A stretch of DNA of 64,000 nucleotides from Acidiphilium sp. (GTDB lineage: Bacteria > Pseudomonadota > Alphaproteobacteria > Acetobacterales > Acetobacteraceae): positions 1 through 64,000 of the forward strand of contig JAQTXH010000006.1 in assembly GCA_028688905.1 (NCBI GenBank), written 5' to 3'. The notes beneath the pieces were generated by a model that was given only the letters and a program-made list of their open reading frames with translations, was not told the origin of the DNA and searched no databases. Shown piece by piece: positions 1-8,209 of this stretch. Position 1 is the first letter of the stretch. Every line of letters starts with the position of its first letter. Position numbers and translations under genes: made by a program.

Positions 1-31
1 CTTGCCTATCCGTTTGACACCCACACCCACT
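1..31 (+). repeat. left terminal inverted repeat of the IS1595-type element
   Basis: The first bases CTTGCCTATCCG and the following run of CCCAC units are the reverse complement of 1050-1080, with two mismatches. The window starts exactly on this repeat. Confidence 0.8.
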
Positions 32-47
32 AGATCTAGTTCCAGCC

Positions 48-1064
48 ATGGATACCTTGGCTCGTGAAGATCTGCCTTTCCCCCAATCTCTGCCGGAATT
101 CCAGCGCATTTTCCCCGACGACGCGGCGTGCGCCGATTATCTCGAGAAGGCCCGGTGGAGTGATGGGTTTGCCTTCCCGTGGTGCGGCGTTGTCGGCGAA
201 CCATTCCGTTTTGCGGCGCGCCCCGGCGTGCTGCGCTGCCGAGCCTGTCGCAAAGACGTTGGCCTGATGGCCGGGACCGTTATGGAGCGCAGCCATACAC
301 CGTTGTCGATCTGGTTCTGGGCGGCTTATTTGATCGCCAGTCAAACGCCGGGAATGTCGGCGGTCCAATTTCAGCGGCAACTCGGCCTGTCGCGCTATGA
401 GACGGCCTTCGGCATCCTTCATAAGCTGCGCGCTGGGATGGTGCGCCCCGAGCGCGATAAGATTGGCGGCAAACCGCAAGAACATGTTGAAGTGGATGAA
501 ACCTGGGTCGGAGGACGAACCCGTGGCGAAGGCCGGGGCGTCCATCACAAGGTTCTCGTCTCTTGCGCCGTAGAGGTGCGCCACCGCAAGCCGGGAACCA
601 AACTCGACAAACGTAAAGACGGTCGCTACGCGGGACGTGTTCGTCTCGCTGTCGTCCCCGACCGTAGCGCTCATTCGCTCTGTGGATTCATCGAAAACGC
701 CGTCGCTCCCGGATCGCTGATCGTCACCGACGAATGGAGCGGATACGCTAGCCTCGGAAATCGGGGATTCGACCACAACGCAATCGCTGAATGCGCTGAC
801 CCGGAGGTCGCGGAAGAATTCCTGCCGATCATTCACTTGGTCTTCGCCAATCTGAAGACCTGGATCGACGGCATCCATCACGGGGTCAGCGCCAAGCATC
901 TACAAGCCTATCACAACGAATTCACATTTCGGTTCAATCGACGCTTCTATCCCTTCAACGCGTTCCGCTCGCTGCTCGCAATCGCGGGCGGGGCAGCCGC
1001 TCCGACCTTTGACGGGCTGTATTCCGGGGAATGGGCCCACCCCACATTTAGTGGGTGTGGGTGA
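48..1064 (+). CDS. IS1595 family (ISXO2-like) transposase
   Basis: This 338-residue protein should catalyse cut-and-paste movement of the surrounding element. The N-terminal part (about residues 40-75) has the zinc-ribbon pattern CG...LRCRACRK seen in this family, but the usual first cysteine is replaced (FPWCG instead of CPxCG), so the ribbon may be imperfect. The core contains VEVDETWVGG and VTDEWSGY, the likely catalytic aspartates, and NLKTWIDGIHHGVSAKHLQ followed by an EFTFRFNRR block, all typical of the ISXO2-like DDE domain. Full family length and absence of internal stops suggest it could be active. The ATG at 48 lies just inside the left inverted repeat. Confidence 0.9.
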   Translation: MDTLAREDLPFPQSLPEFQRIFPDDAACADYLEKARWSDGFAFPWCGVVGEPFRFAARPGVLRCRACRKDVGLMAGTVMERSHTPLSIWFWAAYLIASQTPGMSAVQFQRQLGLSRYETAFGILHKLRAGMVRPERDKIGGKPQEHVEVDETWVGGRTRGEGRGVHHKVLVSCAVEVRHRKPGTKLDKRKDGRYAGRVRLAVVPDRSAHSLCGFIENAVAPGSLIVTDEWSGYASLGNRGFDHNAIAECADPEVAEEFLPIIHLVFANLKTWIDGIHHGVSAKHLQAYHNEFTFRFNRRFYPFNAFRSLLAIAGGAAAPTFDGLYSGEWAHPTFSGCG

Positions 1065-1080
1065 CAACCGGATAGGCAAG
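1050..1080 (-). repeat. right terminal inverted repeat of the IS1595-type element
   Basis: This ends in CGGATAGGCAAG and pairs with positions 1-31 (29 of 31). It begins inside the end of the transposase gene, whose stop codon at 1062-1064 lies within the repeat. Confidence 0.8.
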
Positions 1081-1746
1081 GATCGGTGATCGCCTATGCG
1101 GTCTGGAGCTACTACCGGTTCAACCTGAGCCTTCGAGATGTTGAGGATCTTCTGGCCGCGCGCGGTGTTACCGTCAGCTACGAGACGATCCGAGTTTGGG
1201 TCGATCGGTTTGGACCGCAGATCGCCGCGCAAATCAGGCGCAGCCGTCCTCCGGCGGGCGACAAATGGCACCTTGATGAAATGGTGATCACCATTGGCGG
1301 CGAGAAGCACTGGCTTTGGCGGGCTGTTGATAATCGCGGCGACGTGCTGGAAATCCTGGTCCAGAAACGGCGAAATGCCCGAGCCGCCCGCCGGTTTCTC
1401 CGCAAGCTGATGCGCCGATGGGGGCAGCCGCGTGTCGTGGTGACCGACAAACTCCGCAGCTACGATGTTGCACTCCGCACGGACGGATTGCCGCAGGGCC
1501 GATCACCGATCGCACAAGCGGCTGAACAACCGGTTCGAGGCGTCCCATCGTCACACCAGGCGACGAGAAAAGATCATGGGTCGGTTCAAATCCCCGGGTC
1601 ATGCCCAGAGATTTCTAGCTACCCACGACCAGATCACCACACTGTTCCGCCCAAAACGCCACCGCCTCTCCGCCCGATCATTCCGCCACGCCAGAGCCGA
1701 CGCGTTTTCACTCTGGGCTGACTATGCCTCAAATCTGGCTACCTAA
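1081..1746 (+). pseudogene. IS6 family transposase, truncated and frameshifted
   Basis: The reading frame from about 1086 gives VIAYAVWSYYRFNLSLRDVE, HLDEM and VVVTDKLRSY, which are the N-terminal and first two catalytic (D, D) regions of IS6-type transposases. After about 1475 the homology jumps to another frame starting near 1480 (HKRLNNRFEASHRHTRRREK, then FKSPGHAQRFLATHD), which holds the catalytic glutamate and C-terminal helices and ends at 1746. The start codon and first residues are missing because the IS1595-type element is inserted there. Both lesions make it inactive. An actual programmed frameshift is unlikely because the element is also truncated. Confidence 0.8.
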
Positions 1747-1796
1747 TCGATCGCTGCCACTCCTGCCGCGCCCCCACCAATCAACTTGACAATGCC
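1081..1796 (+). mobile_element. IS6-type element, 5'-truncated remnant
   Basis: Everything between the IS1595-type element and the glycosyltransferase remnant reads as an IS6-type element without its left end. The right end is probably near 1781-1796, where TCAACTTGACAATGCC reads on the opposite strand as GGCATTGTCAAGTTGA, which resembles IS6-type ends; this is inference, since the matching left end is not in the window. Confidence 0.55.
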
Positions 1797-2082
1797 TTTC
1801 GCCGATACCGCGAGCCTGGTCGCCTGCCTCGATCTGGTGATCGCGGTGGATACCGCCGTCGCACATCTGGCGGGGGCGATGGGCAAGCCAGTATGGTTGC
1901 TCTCGCGCTACGACGGTTGCTGGCGCTGGCGCGACCGCCAAACCGACACCCCCTGGTATCCGGCCATGCGGATTTTTCGGCAGGCAAAGCCGAACGACTG
2001 GGATGGTGTTGTGGCGGACGTCGTGAGCGCATTGTCGGCGTGGGCGCGCGCTCATCCTGACGGTCTGGCGGTGCCCGGATGA
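1797..2082 (+). pseudogene. C-terminal remnant of a TPR-type glycosyltransferase
   Basis: About 95 residues match the end of glycosyltransferases of the TPR/GT9-GT41-like type: DTASLVACLDLVIAVDTAVAHLAGAMGKPVWLL followed by RYDGCWRWRDRQTDTPWYPAM and a final helix ending ...AWARAHPDGLAVPG. The VDTAVAHLAGA block is the nucleotide-sugar-binding signature of this fold. The N-terminal several hundred residues are missing because the IS6-type element lies immediately upstream, so the product is not functional. Confidence 0.75.
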
Positions 2083-2105
2083 AACTTGCTACGCTGGACC
2101 GCTTG

Positions 2106-2146
2106 GAGCCTGATCTTTCATGAACGATCAGGCTCCCGATTCTATT
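2106..2146 (+). terminator. candidate rho-independent terminator
   Basis: A perfect 10-bp stem (GAGCCTGATC at 2106-2115, GATCAGGCTC at 2126-2135) with a 10-base loop is followed by CCGATTCTATTTTTA. The T run begins about 8 bases after the stem, which is later than ideal. It would end transcription coming from the mobile-element region before gckA. Confidence 0.5.
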
Positions 2147-2189
2147 TTTATTGGCAATTTCATGGAATTAGGCAGGAGCCGCATGAACC

Positions 2190-3476
2190 ATGCCGACGGC
2201 TGAAACCGAATTGTTGCGGCAAATGTTTCAGGCTGCGGTGAACGCCGCGTTGCCGGCGCAGTGTGTGCCGCCGCATTTGCCCGTGCCGCCGCGCGGGCGG
2301 ACCGTGGTGGTCGGTGCCGGCAAGGCGGCAGCGGCGATGGCGGCGGCGGTGGACCGGGACTGGCCACCGGACCGGCCGCTCACGGGGTTGGTGGTGACCC
2401 GGTATCGGCACGCGGTGGGTCCACTCGACCGGATCGAGGTGGTCGAAGCAGCGCATCCGGTGCCCGACGATGCCGGCCAGCGGGCGGCGGCGCGAATTCT
2501 GGACCTGGTCCAAGGTTTGACGGCGGACGATCTGGTGCTCTGCCTGATCTCGGGCGGGGCGTCGGCACTGCTCGCCCTGCCTGCTCCCGGCGTGGAATTC
2601 GCCGCCAAACAGGCGATCAACCGCGCCCTGCTGCGCAGCGGGGCGAGCATCCACGAGATGAATTGTGTGCGCAAGCATCTGTCGGCGATCAAGGGAGGCC
2701 GACTGGCCGCCGCCGCCGCACCGGCCCGGCTGGTGACGCTGATGATATCCGACGTGCCGGGCGACGACGCCTCGGTGATCGGTTCGGGGCCGACGGTTCC
2801 GGACGCAACCACGATCGAACAGGCGCGCGACGTAGTGGCGCGCTACCGGATCGCGGTACCGGCGACGGTGGCGGCGCTCTGGCGCGACCCCGCGGCCGAA
2901 ACGCCCAAACCCGGCCATCCCGCGTTCCGCAACGCCCATGCGGTGCTGGTCGCGACGCCGTATCTGGCGCTTGCGGCGGCGGCGGGCGTGGCCCGAAAAG
3001 CCGGTATCGCGCCCTTGATTCTGGGCGATGCCATCGAGGGCGAAGCCGCCGAAGCCGCGCGGGTGTTGGCGGGGATAGCCCTTAGCTGCGCCCGCCATAA
3101 TCAACCCGCCGCACCGCCCTGCGTGCTGATTTCCGGCGGCGAAACCACAGTCACGGTGCGCGGCGGCGGCCGGGGCGGACGAAATGCCGAGTTTCTGCTC
3201 GCTCTCGCGCTGGCGCTCGACGGTCATGGCGCGATCCACGCCATCGCCGCCGACACCGATGGAATCGATGGCACTGAGGATAACGCCGGCGCGGTGCTGA
3301 CACCCTCGACCCTGTCGCGCGCCCGCGCTATGGGCCTCGACCCCCGCGCGCACCTCGCGGATAACGACGGTTACAGCGTGTTCGAGCGGCTGGGGGATCT
3401 GGTGATCACCGGCCCCACCCGCACCAACGTCAACGATTTCCGTGCGATCCTGGTGCGCGGCGGTCCGCGCGGATGA
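2190..3476 (+). CDS. gckA: glycerate 2-kinase (MOFRL family)
   Basis: This 428-residue protein should phosphorylate glycerate at position 2, feeding glyoxylate, tartronate or serine-derived carbon into glycolysis; older annotations call the same family hydroxypyruvate reductase TtuD. Visible motifs are VVGAGKAA near residue 40, CLISGGASALL near 118, MISDVPGDDASVIGSGPT near 190, and LISGGETTV followed by the C-terminal MOFRL domain (GGRNAEFLLALAL, DTDGIDGTED, GPTRTNVND). The ATG at 2190 is preceded by AGGAG at suitable distance; the nearby ATG at 2183 runs into a stop after six codons. It is monocistronic and converges with the cyclase gene. Confidence 0.9.
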   Translation: MPTAETELLRQMFQAAVNAALPAQCVPPHLPVPPRGRTVVVGAGKAAAAMAAAVDRDWPPDRPLTGLVVTRYRHAVGPLDRIEVVEAAHPVPDDAGQRAAARILDLVQGLTADDLVLCLISGGASALLALPAPGVEFAAKQAINRALLRSGASIHEMNCVRKHLSAIKGGRLAAAAAPARLVTLMISDVPGDDASVIGSGPTVPDATTIEQARDVVARYRIAVPATVAALWRDPAAETPKPGHPAFRNAHAVLVATPYLALAAAAGVARKAGIAPLILGDAIEGEAAEAARVLAGIALSCARHNQPAAPPCVLISGGETTVTVRGGGRGGRNAEFLLALALALDGHGAIHAIAADTDGIDGTEDNAGAVLTPSTLSRARAMGLDPRAHLADNDGYSVFERLGDLVITGPTRTNVNDFRAILVRGGPRG

Positions 3477-3511
3477 CGACGCCGTGCCGTTGGTCACCGC
3501 GATCCGTCACG

Positions 3512-6328
3512 TCAGGTGCGGGAGGCGAGCACCCGTTGTGCAGCCTTGATCGCCTCCGGCCTCGTCCAGGCGGCCCCTTCGGCGGCCAGGTGCTGGCGGT
3601 GCGTGGCCGTCAGCATGCCCTCGGCTTCCGCACGGTCGAATCGGGTCTCCAGGGCGCTCTGGATCGCCTCCTCGGTGGCTTCCCGCGCGATCGCGTTGAC
3701 CTGATAGAACAGATTGGCGTAACCCGCGAGGCGGGCGGCATTGGCGAGGTCGCCACGGTGCGCGGCCAGCAGGCCGGTGCTTTGCAGGCAGGCGATCAAC
3801 ACCAGTTCGACGCCGATATCGGCGACCAGCGGGACCGCCTCCTCAAGCGCCACCCGCGCTTTGGCCGTGTCGCCCAGCACCAGCGCGTAGGCGGCCAGAT
3901 TGTTCAGGGTGAACCCGAGGTCGAGCACGTTGCCGGTTTCGCGGCAGCTTGCCGCCACGGCTTCCGCCTCGGCCACGGCGCGGGCCGGGCTGCCGGCGGC
4001 GAACAGGATTTCGCCGAGATTGATCCCGGCGATCTGGATATTGACTGGGTCGCGGTAGTCGCGGCTGATCGCGACCGATTCTTCGAGCATGGCGATGGCG
4101 CGGTCGGCGTCGTGCTCGAAATGGATCAGGGCGGCCAGGATGTTGAGCAGCCACGCCCGCCGCCGGGTCCGGCCAATGCTGAAAAGATTGGCCTCGATCA
4201 AATCGACATAGGGTTGCGCCGCCGTCGTGTCCACCGGACTTGCCATACATACCGCGACGCGGGCGGCGGCCATCGCGATGTTCGGGCGGTCCGCCAGGGC
4301 GCGATAGCGGGCCAGAGCGTCCAGGGCGGACTCGACCTTGCGTTTGTCGCCGAATGCGCCACCACCATAGATGAACGCGATATCGAGTCCGATGCGGGCG
4401 GCCACACGGTCGGGTGTTTGCGGGCCTATCCGCCCCTCCGCCGCGCGCAGCCAGTGGCGCTGTTCGACCGCCAGGCCGATATCGCGCCAGAGTTCGCTGG
4501 TCAGGCTCATCAGTTGCAGTCCGCTGGCGGCATTGCCGCCCTGCCCACTGGCGGCATTGCCGCCGGACCCACTGGCGGCATTGCCGCCCGGCCCAAACGC
4601 CCAGGCGAGGCCCGCGCGCAGATTATCGAGATCGGGCTTGAAGCGGGCAATCCATTCATCGGTGGCGGTCACCGGCCAGATCGCCTCGGACTCGGCAAAA
4701 AGCCGGATCAGCCAGGCGCAGTAGCGCTGCATGATTTCAGGGCGGCCCGGGTCATCGGCCAGTTTTTCGAGCGCGTAGAGCCGCATGGTCTCGGCCAGCC
4801 GGTACCGCGTCTCGCCCGCCGTGCCGGGAGTACGGGCCAGCAGCGACTTGTCGAGCAGGCTGCCCAGCAGATCGAACACCGCCGTCGAACAGAGGGGGCT
4901 GGCACCAATGGTCTCGCGCGCCGCATCGAGGGTGAAACTGCCGCCGAATACCCCGAGCCGGGCGAAAGCGAGGGCTTCCTCCGGCATCAGCAGATCGTAA
5001 CTCCAATCGACCATGGCGCGCAGCGTCTGGTGGCGCGGCAGGGCAGTTCGGTCTCCGCCGGTGAGCAGGCTGAAGCGCTCGCCCAGCCGGTCGAGCAAAT
5101 CCGTGGGCGACAACATCCGCAGCCGCGCCGCCGCCAGTTCGATCGCCAGCGCCACCCCGTCGAGGCGGCGGCATATGGCGGTGACGGCGGCCACGTTGGT
5201 TTCGTTCAGCGTGAAATCCGGGGAAACCCGGCGCGCCCGGTCGGTGAACAGGCGGATCGCCGGAGCGGCCCGCGCGATCGGTACTGTCAGGGCTGCCTCC
5301 TCGTCCGGCAACCCGAGGCCCGCCAACGGGAGCAACTGCTCGCCCGAAACGCCCAGCGGGCAACGGCTGGTCGCCAGGATCGTAACCCCCGCGCAGCCGC
5401 GCAGCACGCCGCTGACGACCCCTGCGACCGAGGCCGCGAGGTGTTCGCAATTGTCGAGAACGATCAGCAACTGCTTGTGGCGCAACAGCACCGGCAGAAT
5501 TTCGGCGGCGGTGCGATCGCCGCCGATTTTCAAATTGAGCATGGCGCAAATCGTCTCGGCAATCTGCCCGGCCTCGGTCAGTGCCGCAAGTTCCACCAGC
5601 CACACTCCGTCGGGGAACCGCGCGAGCTGTTCGGCACCGCATTGCACGGCCAGCCTGGTTTTGCCGACGCCGCCCGCGCCGAGCAGGGTGATCAGGCGGC
5701 AAGAATCGAGCTGGCTGTTCAACTGCGCGAGTTCGGCGTCCCGCCCGATGCAGATGGTGGTGTAGAATGGCAGATTGTTCGGCGTCGTGTCGAGCGAGCG
5801 CAACGCCGGGAAGTCGGCGCGCAGATCGGGGTGGCGCAGCTGGTGTACCGCCTCCGGTTCGGTCAGATCCTTCAACCGGAACCGGCCAAGCGGGGTCAAG
5901 GTCGCCGATGGCGGCAGCTCCGCTGGATCGACCCGCCGCGCGACCGTGCCCGACACCAGCACCTGGCCCCCGTGGGCAATGGCGGTCAGCCGTGCCGCGC
6001 GGTTGAGCGTAGCCCCGATATAGTCGTCCCCCACCGCGTCGGCGGCACCGGTGTGGGCCGCCATCCGAACGCCCAGGCCGCCCACGTCGCTGAAATCGAG
6101 GGCGGCAAGCCCGCGTTGGGCATCGAGCATCGCCGCAATCGCCCGTTCATCGGCGGTGAAGGCGGCGAACACCCCATCGCCGGTCGATTTGAAGACCCGC
6201 CCCCCCTGACGCGTCACCGCGGCGCGAACGACAGCATCATGAACCGTAACCGCCCGCCGCATTGCATCCGGGTGGGCTTCCCAGCGCCGGCTCGATCCCT
6301 CGATGTCGGTCACCATGAAGCACACCAT
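3512..6328 (-). CDS. class III adenylate/guanylate cyclase - STAND ATPase - helical repeat regulator
   Basis: About 938 residues. The first ~170 form a class III cyclase homology domain: FMVTDIEGSS with a metal-binding Asp, GGRVFKSTGDGVFAAF with the second metal Asp, and GATLNRAARL with the transition-state Asn/Arg pair, so catalysis looks possible. A STAND-type NTPase follows (P-loop LLGAGGVGKTRLA, Walker B LLIVLDNCE, sensor ATSRCPLGV), then an alpha-helical TPR-like region to the C terminus. The family links nucleotide signalling or ligand sensing to a conformational switch; its ligand is unknown. I chose the ATG at 6328 because the cyclase domain begins there; an in-frame GTG at 6409 would add 27 unrelated residues. 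Three copies of an 8-residue GGNAASG repeat lie in the linker. Confidence 0.85.
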   Translation of the reverse strand: MVCFMVTDIEGSSRRWEAHPDAMRRAVTVHDAVVRAAVTRQGGRVFKSTGDGVFAAFTADERAIAAMLDAQRGLAALDFSDVGGLGVRMAAHTGAADAVGDDYIGATLNRAARLTAIAHGGQVLVSGTVARRVDPAELPPSATLTPLGRFRLKDLTEPEAVHQLRHPDLRADFPALRSLDTTPNNLPFYTTICIGRDAELAQLNSQLDSCRLITLLGAGGVGKTRLAVQCGAEQLARFPDGVWLVELAALTEAGQIAETICAMLNLKIGGDRTAAEILPVLLRHKQLLIVLDNCEHLAASVAGVVSGVLRGCAGVTILATSRCPLGVSGEQLLPLAGLGLPDEEAALTVPIARAAPAIRLFTDRARRVSPDFTLNETNVAAVTAICRRLDGVALAIELAAARLRMLSPTDLLDRLGERFSLLTGGDRTALPRHQTLRAMVDWSYDLLMPEEALAFARLGVFGGSFTLDAARETIGASPLCSTAVFDLLGSLLDKSLLARTPGTAGETRYRLAETMRLYALEKLADDPGRPEIMQRYCAWLIRLFAESEAIWPVTATDEWIARFKPDLDNLRAGLAWAFGPGGNAASGSGGNAASGQGGNAASGLQLMSLTSELWRDIGLAVEQRHWLRAAEGRIGPQTPDRVAARIGLDIAFIYGGGAFGDKRKVESALDALARYRALADRPNIAMAAARVAVCMASPVDTTAAQPYVDLIEANLFSIGRTRRRAWLLNILAALIHFEHDADRAIAMLEESVAISRDYRDPVNIQIAGINLGEILFAAGSPARAVAEAEAVAASCRETGNVLDLGFTLNNLAAYALVLGDTAKARVALEEAVPLVADIGVELVLIACLQSTGLLAAHRGDLANAARLAGYANLFYQVNAIAREATEEAIQSALETRFDRAEAEGMLTATHRQHLAAEGAAWTRPEAIKAAQRVLASRT
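4524..4595 (-). repeat. 24-bp in-frame tandem repeat (3 copies) in the cyclase/STAND gene
   Basis: Three 24-bp units start at 4524, 4548 and 4572, each holding the same CTGGCGGCATTGCCGCC core and differing in the next seven bases. They encode GGNAASG separated by P/S/Q residues, between the STAND module and the helical repeats. Because 24 is divisible by 3, copy number can change without breaking the frame. Confidence 0.9.
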
Positions 6329-6421
6329 CCCCTTCGCGGAATCGGGACGACGACGCGGAAACTGGATGATTGCCGATTTCAACCTTAGACTCCTGCATCG
6401 GAACCACACCGATCACATTAT

Positions 6422-6468
6422 CGTGTGCAATATAACAAAAACGCTGCACATTGACAATAATGTTATTG
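6422..6468 (-). promoter_or_regulatory. sigma70-type promoter with overlapping palindrome upstream of the cyclase gene
   Basis: On the minus strand TTGTCA (6452-6457) and TATATT (6429-6434) are separated by 17 bases, close to the consensus. The perfect palindrome CAATAATGTTATTG (6455-6468) overlaps the -35 box and is a plausible operator. Start of transcription would be near 6422, giving a leader of about 94 bases to the ATG at 6328 or about 13 bases to the GTG at 6409. Confidence 0.6.
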
Positions 6469-6531
6469 GAAGCACGCTTTTGAAGAAATTGTTAATGTTT
6501 TTCCAGTAACATTTTAGTTAGGTTAGCAACC

Positions 6532-7812
6532 TCAGGCTGCCGCGCTGGACGAGGTAGCGCGGGGCTTGATCCCGAAATACTCCATGTACGGCGCGAAATC
6601 GGGCCGTAGCCGCTCCGGGTTGATCCCGAAATCCGCCAGTTGATAGCGGTTGCGCCCGTAGCCGCCACGGGGTGCCGCGGCGAGATGGGCGCGCATGCCG
6701 GTTTCGGCGTGAGATGACAATGCTTCGCCGAAATGCTGGTAAATATCGGCCACCGCCGCCACCGGATCGGCGGTCAGATCGTCGTAGTGCAGGTTGATCA
6801 GACGCGATGGCGGGACCGCGCCGCTGCGGTCGAAATCGACCAGCAACCGCGCCCCCTCGATCCAGCGTTCGGTCACCTGCTGGCCGATCTCGGCGGTGTC
6901 GATATTGCGCAGGAACGGCCGGCGTAGCACCTCGGTCATATGCGCGACCGAGGCGAACACATGCACCGGATCGCGATGCACCACGACGAACCGCGCATCC
7001 GGATAGGCCGCCAGAATGCCGGGGATCGAGAACGTGTGGTCCGGGCATTTCAGCGCCCAGAATTTGGCACCGACGCCGTGCTGCAACGCCTGCAAGTAGC
7101 GCTTGTGGAAGGCAAACGCCGCGTCGTGGCCGAACGCATCGAGCCATTCGCGATACGACGGCACCCGGAACGTGGTGTCGAACCGCAGTGACTGAAAGAC
7201 ATGCGCGGTGATCTCGCTGCATTCCTGTGGACTGTCGGCGTCGATCGGGTGGATCGCCGGGAAATCCGGGGCCATGCCGGCGAAAATACTCAGTTGCCGG
7301 TCAGTCTGGCGCGCCGCCGCACTGGTGCGCTTGACGAAATCGCGCGGACGTGGGGCTGGATACAACGTCTGCCATACCCGCGGGACCAGAACGTCGGGGT
7401 CGTAGCCGAGCAGCGTATGCAGAAAGCTGGTGCCCGAGCGCGGCAACCCCATGATGAACAACGGGGCCGTCACCGGGGCCGCGCCGATCGCGGGGGTTTC
7501 GGCGTGCATCCGATCGATCAACGCAGCATTGCGGGCCAGCCGGGTCAGGTCGTAGCGCACCGACACCCGGCCAAACAATGACAGCCGGGTTTCCCGCGCC
7601 ATCGCCTCGGTCAGCCGGATCAGGCCTTCGCGCGCCGCACCGTCCAGCGTCACCTTCGCCGCCGCCTCGATGGCCGTTGCGTTCACCGCCGGCCAGTCGC
7701 GCGGGGCCAGGAATTCCGCGGCACCGAACCCGGCCGACAAGGCCCGGAACGACAGGCTTTTGCCCCGCCGCTTCAAGGGGATCGAGGGAACGGGTCGGGG
7801 CGTGGGGGTCAT
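6532..7812 (-). CDS. sulfotransferase family protein
   Basis: This 426-residue protein has the two PAPS-binding signatures of sulfotransferases: the 5'-phosphosulfate loop FIMGLPRSGTSFLH near residue 120 and the 3'-phosphate motif VVHRDPVHVFAS near residue 275. Between them lie WALKCPDHTF and a long acceptor region without recognisable specificity. It probably transfers sulfate from PAPS to a carbohydrate, lipid or small molecule, but the acceptor cannot be told from sequence. It is downstream of gloA with its start 1 bp from the gloA stop, so it probably belongs to the lpx-gloA transcription unit. Confidence 0.8.
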   Translation of the reverse strand: MTPTPRPVPSIPLKRRGKSLSFRALSAGFGAAEFLAPRDWPAVNATAIEAAAKVTLDGAAREGLIRLTEAMARETRLSLFGRVSVRYDLTRLARNAALIDRMHAETPAIGAAPVTAPLFIMGLPRSGTSFLHTLLGYDPDVLVPRVWQTLYPAPRPRDFVKRTSAAARQTDRQLSIFAGMAPDFPAIHPIDADSPQECSEITAHVFQSLRFDTTFRVPSYREWLDAFGHDAAFAFHKRYLQALQHGVGAKFWALKCPDHTFSIPGILAAYPDARFVVVHRDPVHVFASVAHMTEVLRRPFLRNIDTAEIGQQVTERWIEGARLLVDFDRSGAVPPSRLINLHYDDLTADPVAAVADIYQHFGEALSSHAETGMRAHLAAAPRGGYGRNRYQLADFGINPERLRPDFAPYMEYFGIKPRATSSSAAA

Positions 7813-7813
7813 G

Positions 7814-8209
7814 TCAGTGACGCTCGATCAGTTCGATCTTGTAGCCGTTCGGGTCTTCGATGAAGGCGATCACCGTGGTGCCGAATTTGACCGGGCCGGG
7901 TTCACGGGTGATTTTGGCCCCCGCCGCGCGTAGTTTTTCCACCGTCGCCTTGATGTCGGAAACGCCGAGCGCCAGATGGCCGAACGCGGTACCCTGATCA
8001 TAGTGGTCCGTGCCATAATTGTACGTCAGCTCCAGCACCGTGTGGTCCTTTTCACTGCCATATCCCACGAACGCCAGAGTATATTCGCCGTCCGGCACAT
8101 CGGTCCGGCGCAACTCCTTCATGCCGAGAAGTTTGGTGTAGAATTGAAGGCTCTGCTCCAGGTCGTTGACCCGGATCATCGTGTGCAGATATTGAAATTC
8201 GCCGCTCAT
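7814..8209 (-). CDS. gloA: lactoylglutathione lyase (glyoxalase I)
   Basis: This 131-residue protein converts the hemithioacetal of methylglyoxal and glutathione to S-lactoylglutathione, the first step of methylglyoxal detoxification. It has normal family length. The metal ligands expected for GloA can be matched: His in YLHTMIRV, Glu in TVLELTYN, His in FGHLALGV and Glu in [25 protein letters not shown] is the usual N-terminal helix. Its ATG overlaps the lpxI stop by four bases (ATGA), indicating translational coupling to the lipid A genes. Confidence 0.93.
   Translation of the reverse strand: MSGEFQYLHTMIRVNDLEQSLQFYTKLLGMKELRRTDVPDGEYTLAFVGYGSEKDHTVLELTYNYGTDHYDQGTAFGHLALGVSDIKATVEKLRAAGAKITREPGPVKFGTTVIAFIEDPNGYKIELIERH

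Larger units (their letters stand above)
1..1080 (+). mobile_element. IS1595-type insertion sequence
   Basis: A 1080-bp element carries one transposase gene between imperfect terminal inverted repeats of about 31 bp (1-31 and 1050-1080) that differ at two positions. It sits directly against an IS6-type transposase reading frame that lacks its 5' end, so this element apparently landed inside the older one. IS1595 elements usually leave an 8-bp target duplication; the right flank starts GATCGGTG, but the left flank lies outside the window and cannot be compared. The true left tip could lie a few bases before the window. Confidence 0.8.

Noticed and set aside
1081-1746. functional IS6 transposase made by programmed frameshifting
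   Set aside because: The 5' end is missing because of the inserted element, and the frame change near 1475-1495 has no obvious slippery motif; decay is the simpler reading.
3473-6388. 971-codon open frame on the plus strand opposite the cyclase/STAND gene
   Set aside because: It has no recognisable domains and is rich in Arg, Gln and Gly as expected for the antisense of high-GC coding DNA; the minus strand has clear catalytic motifs.
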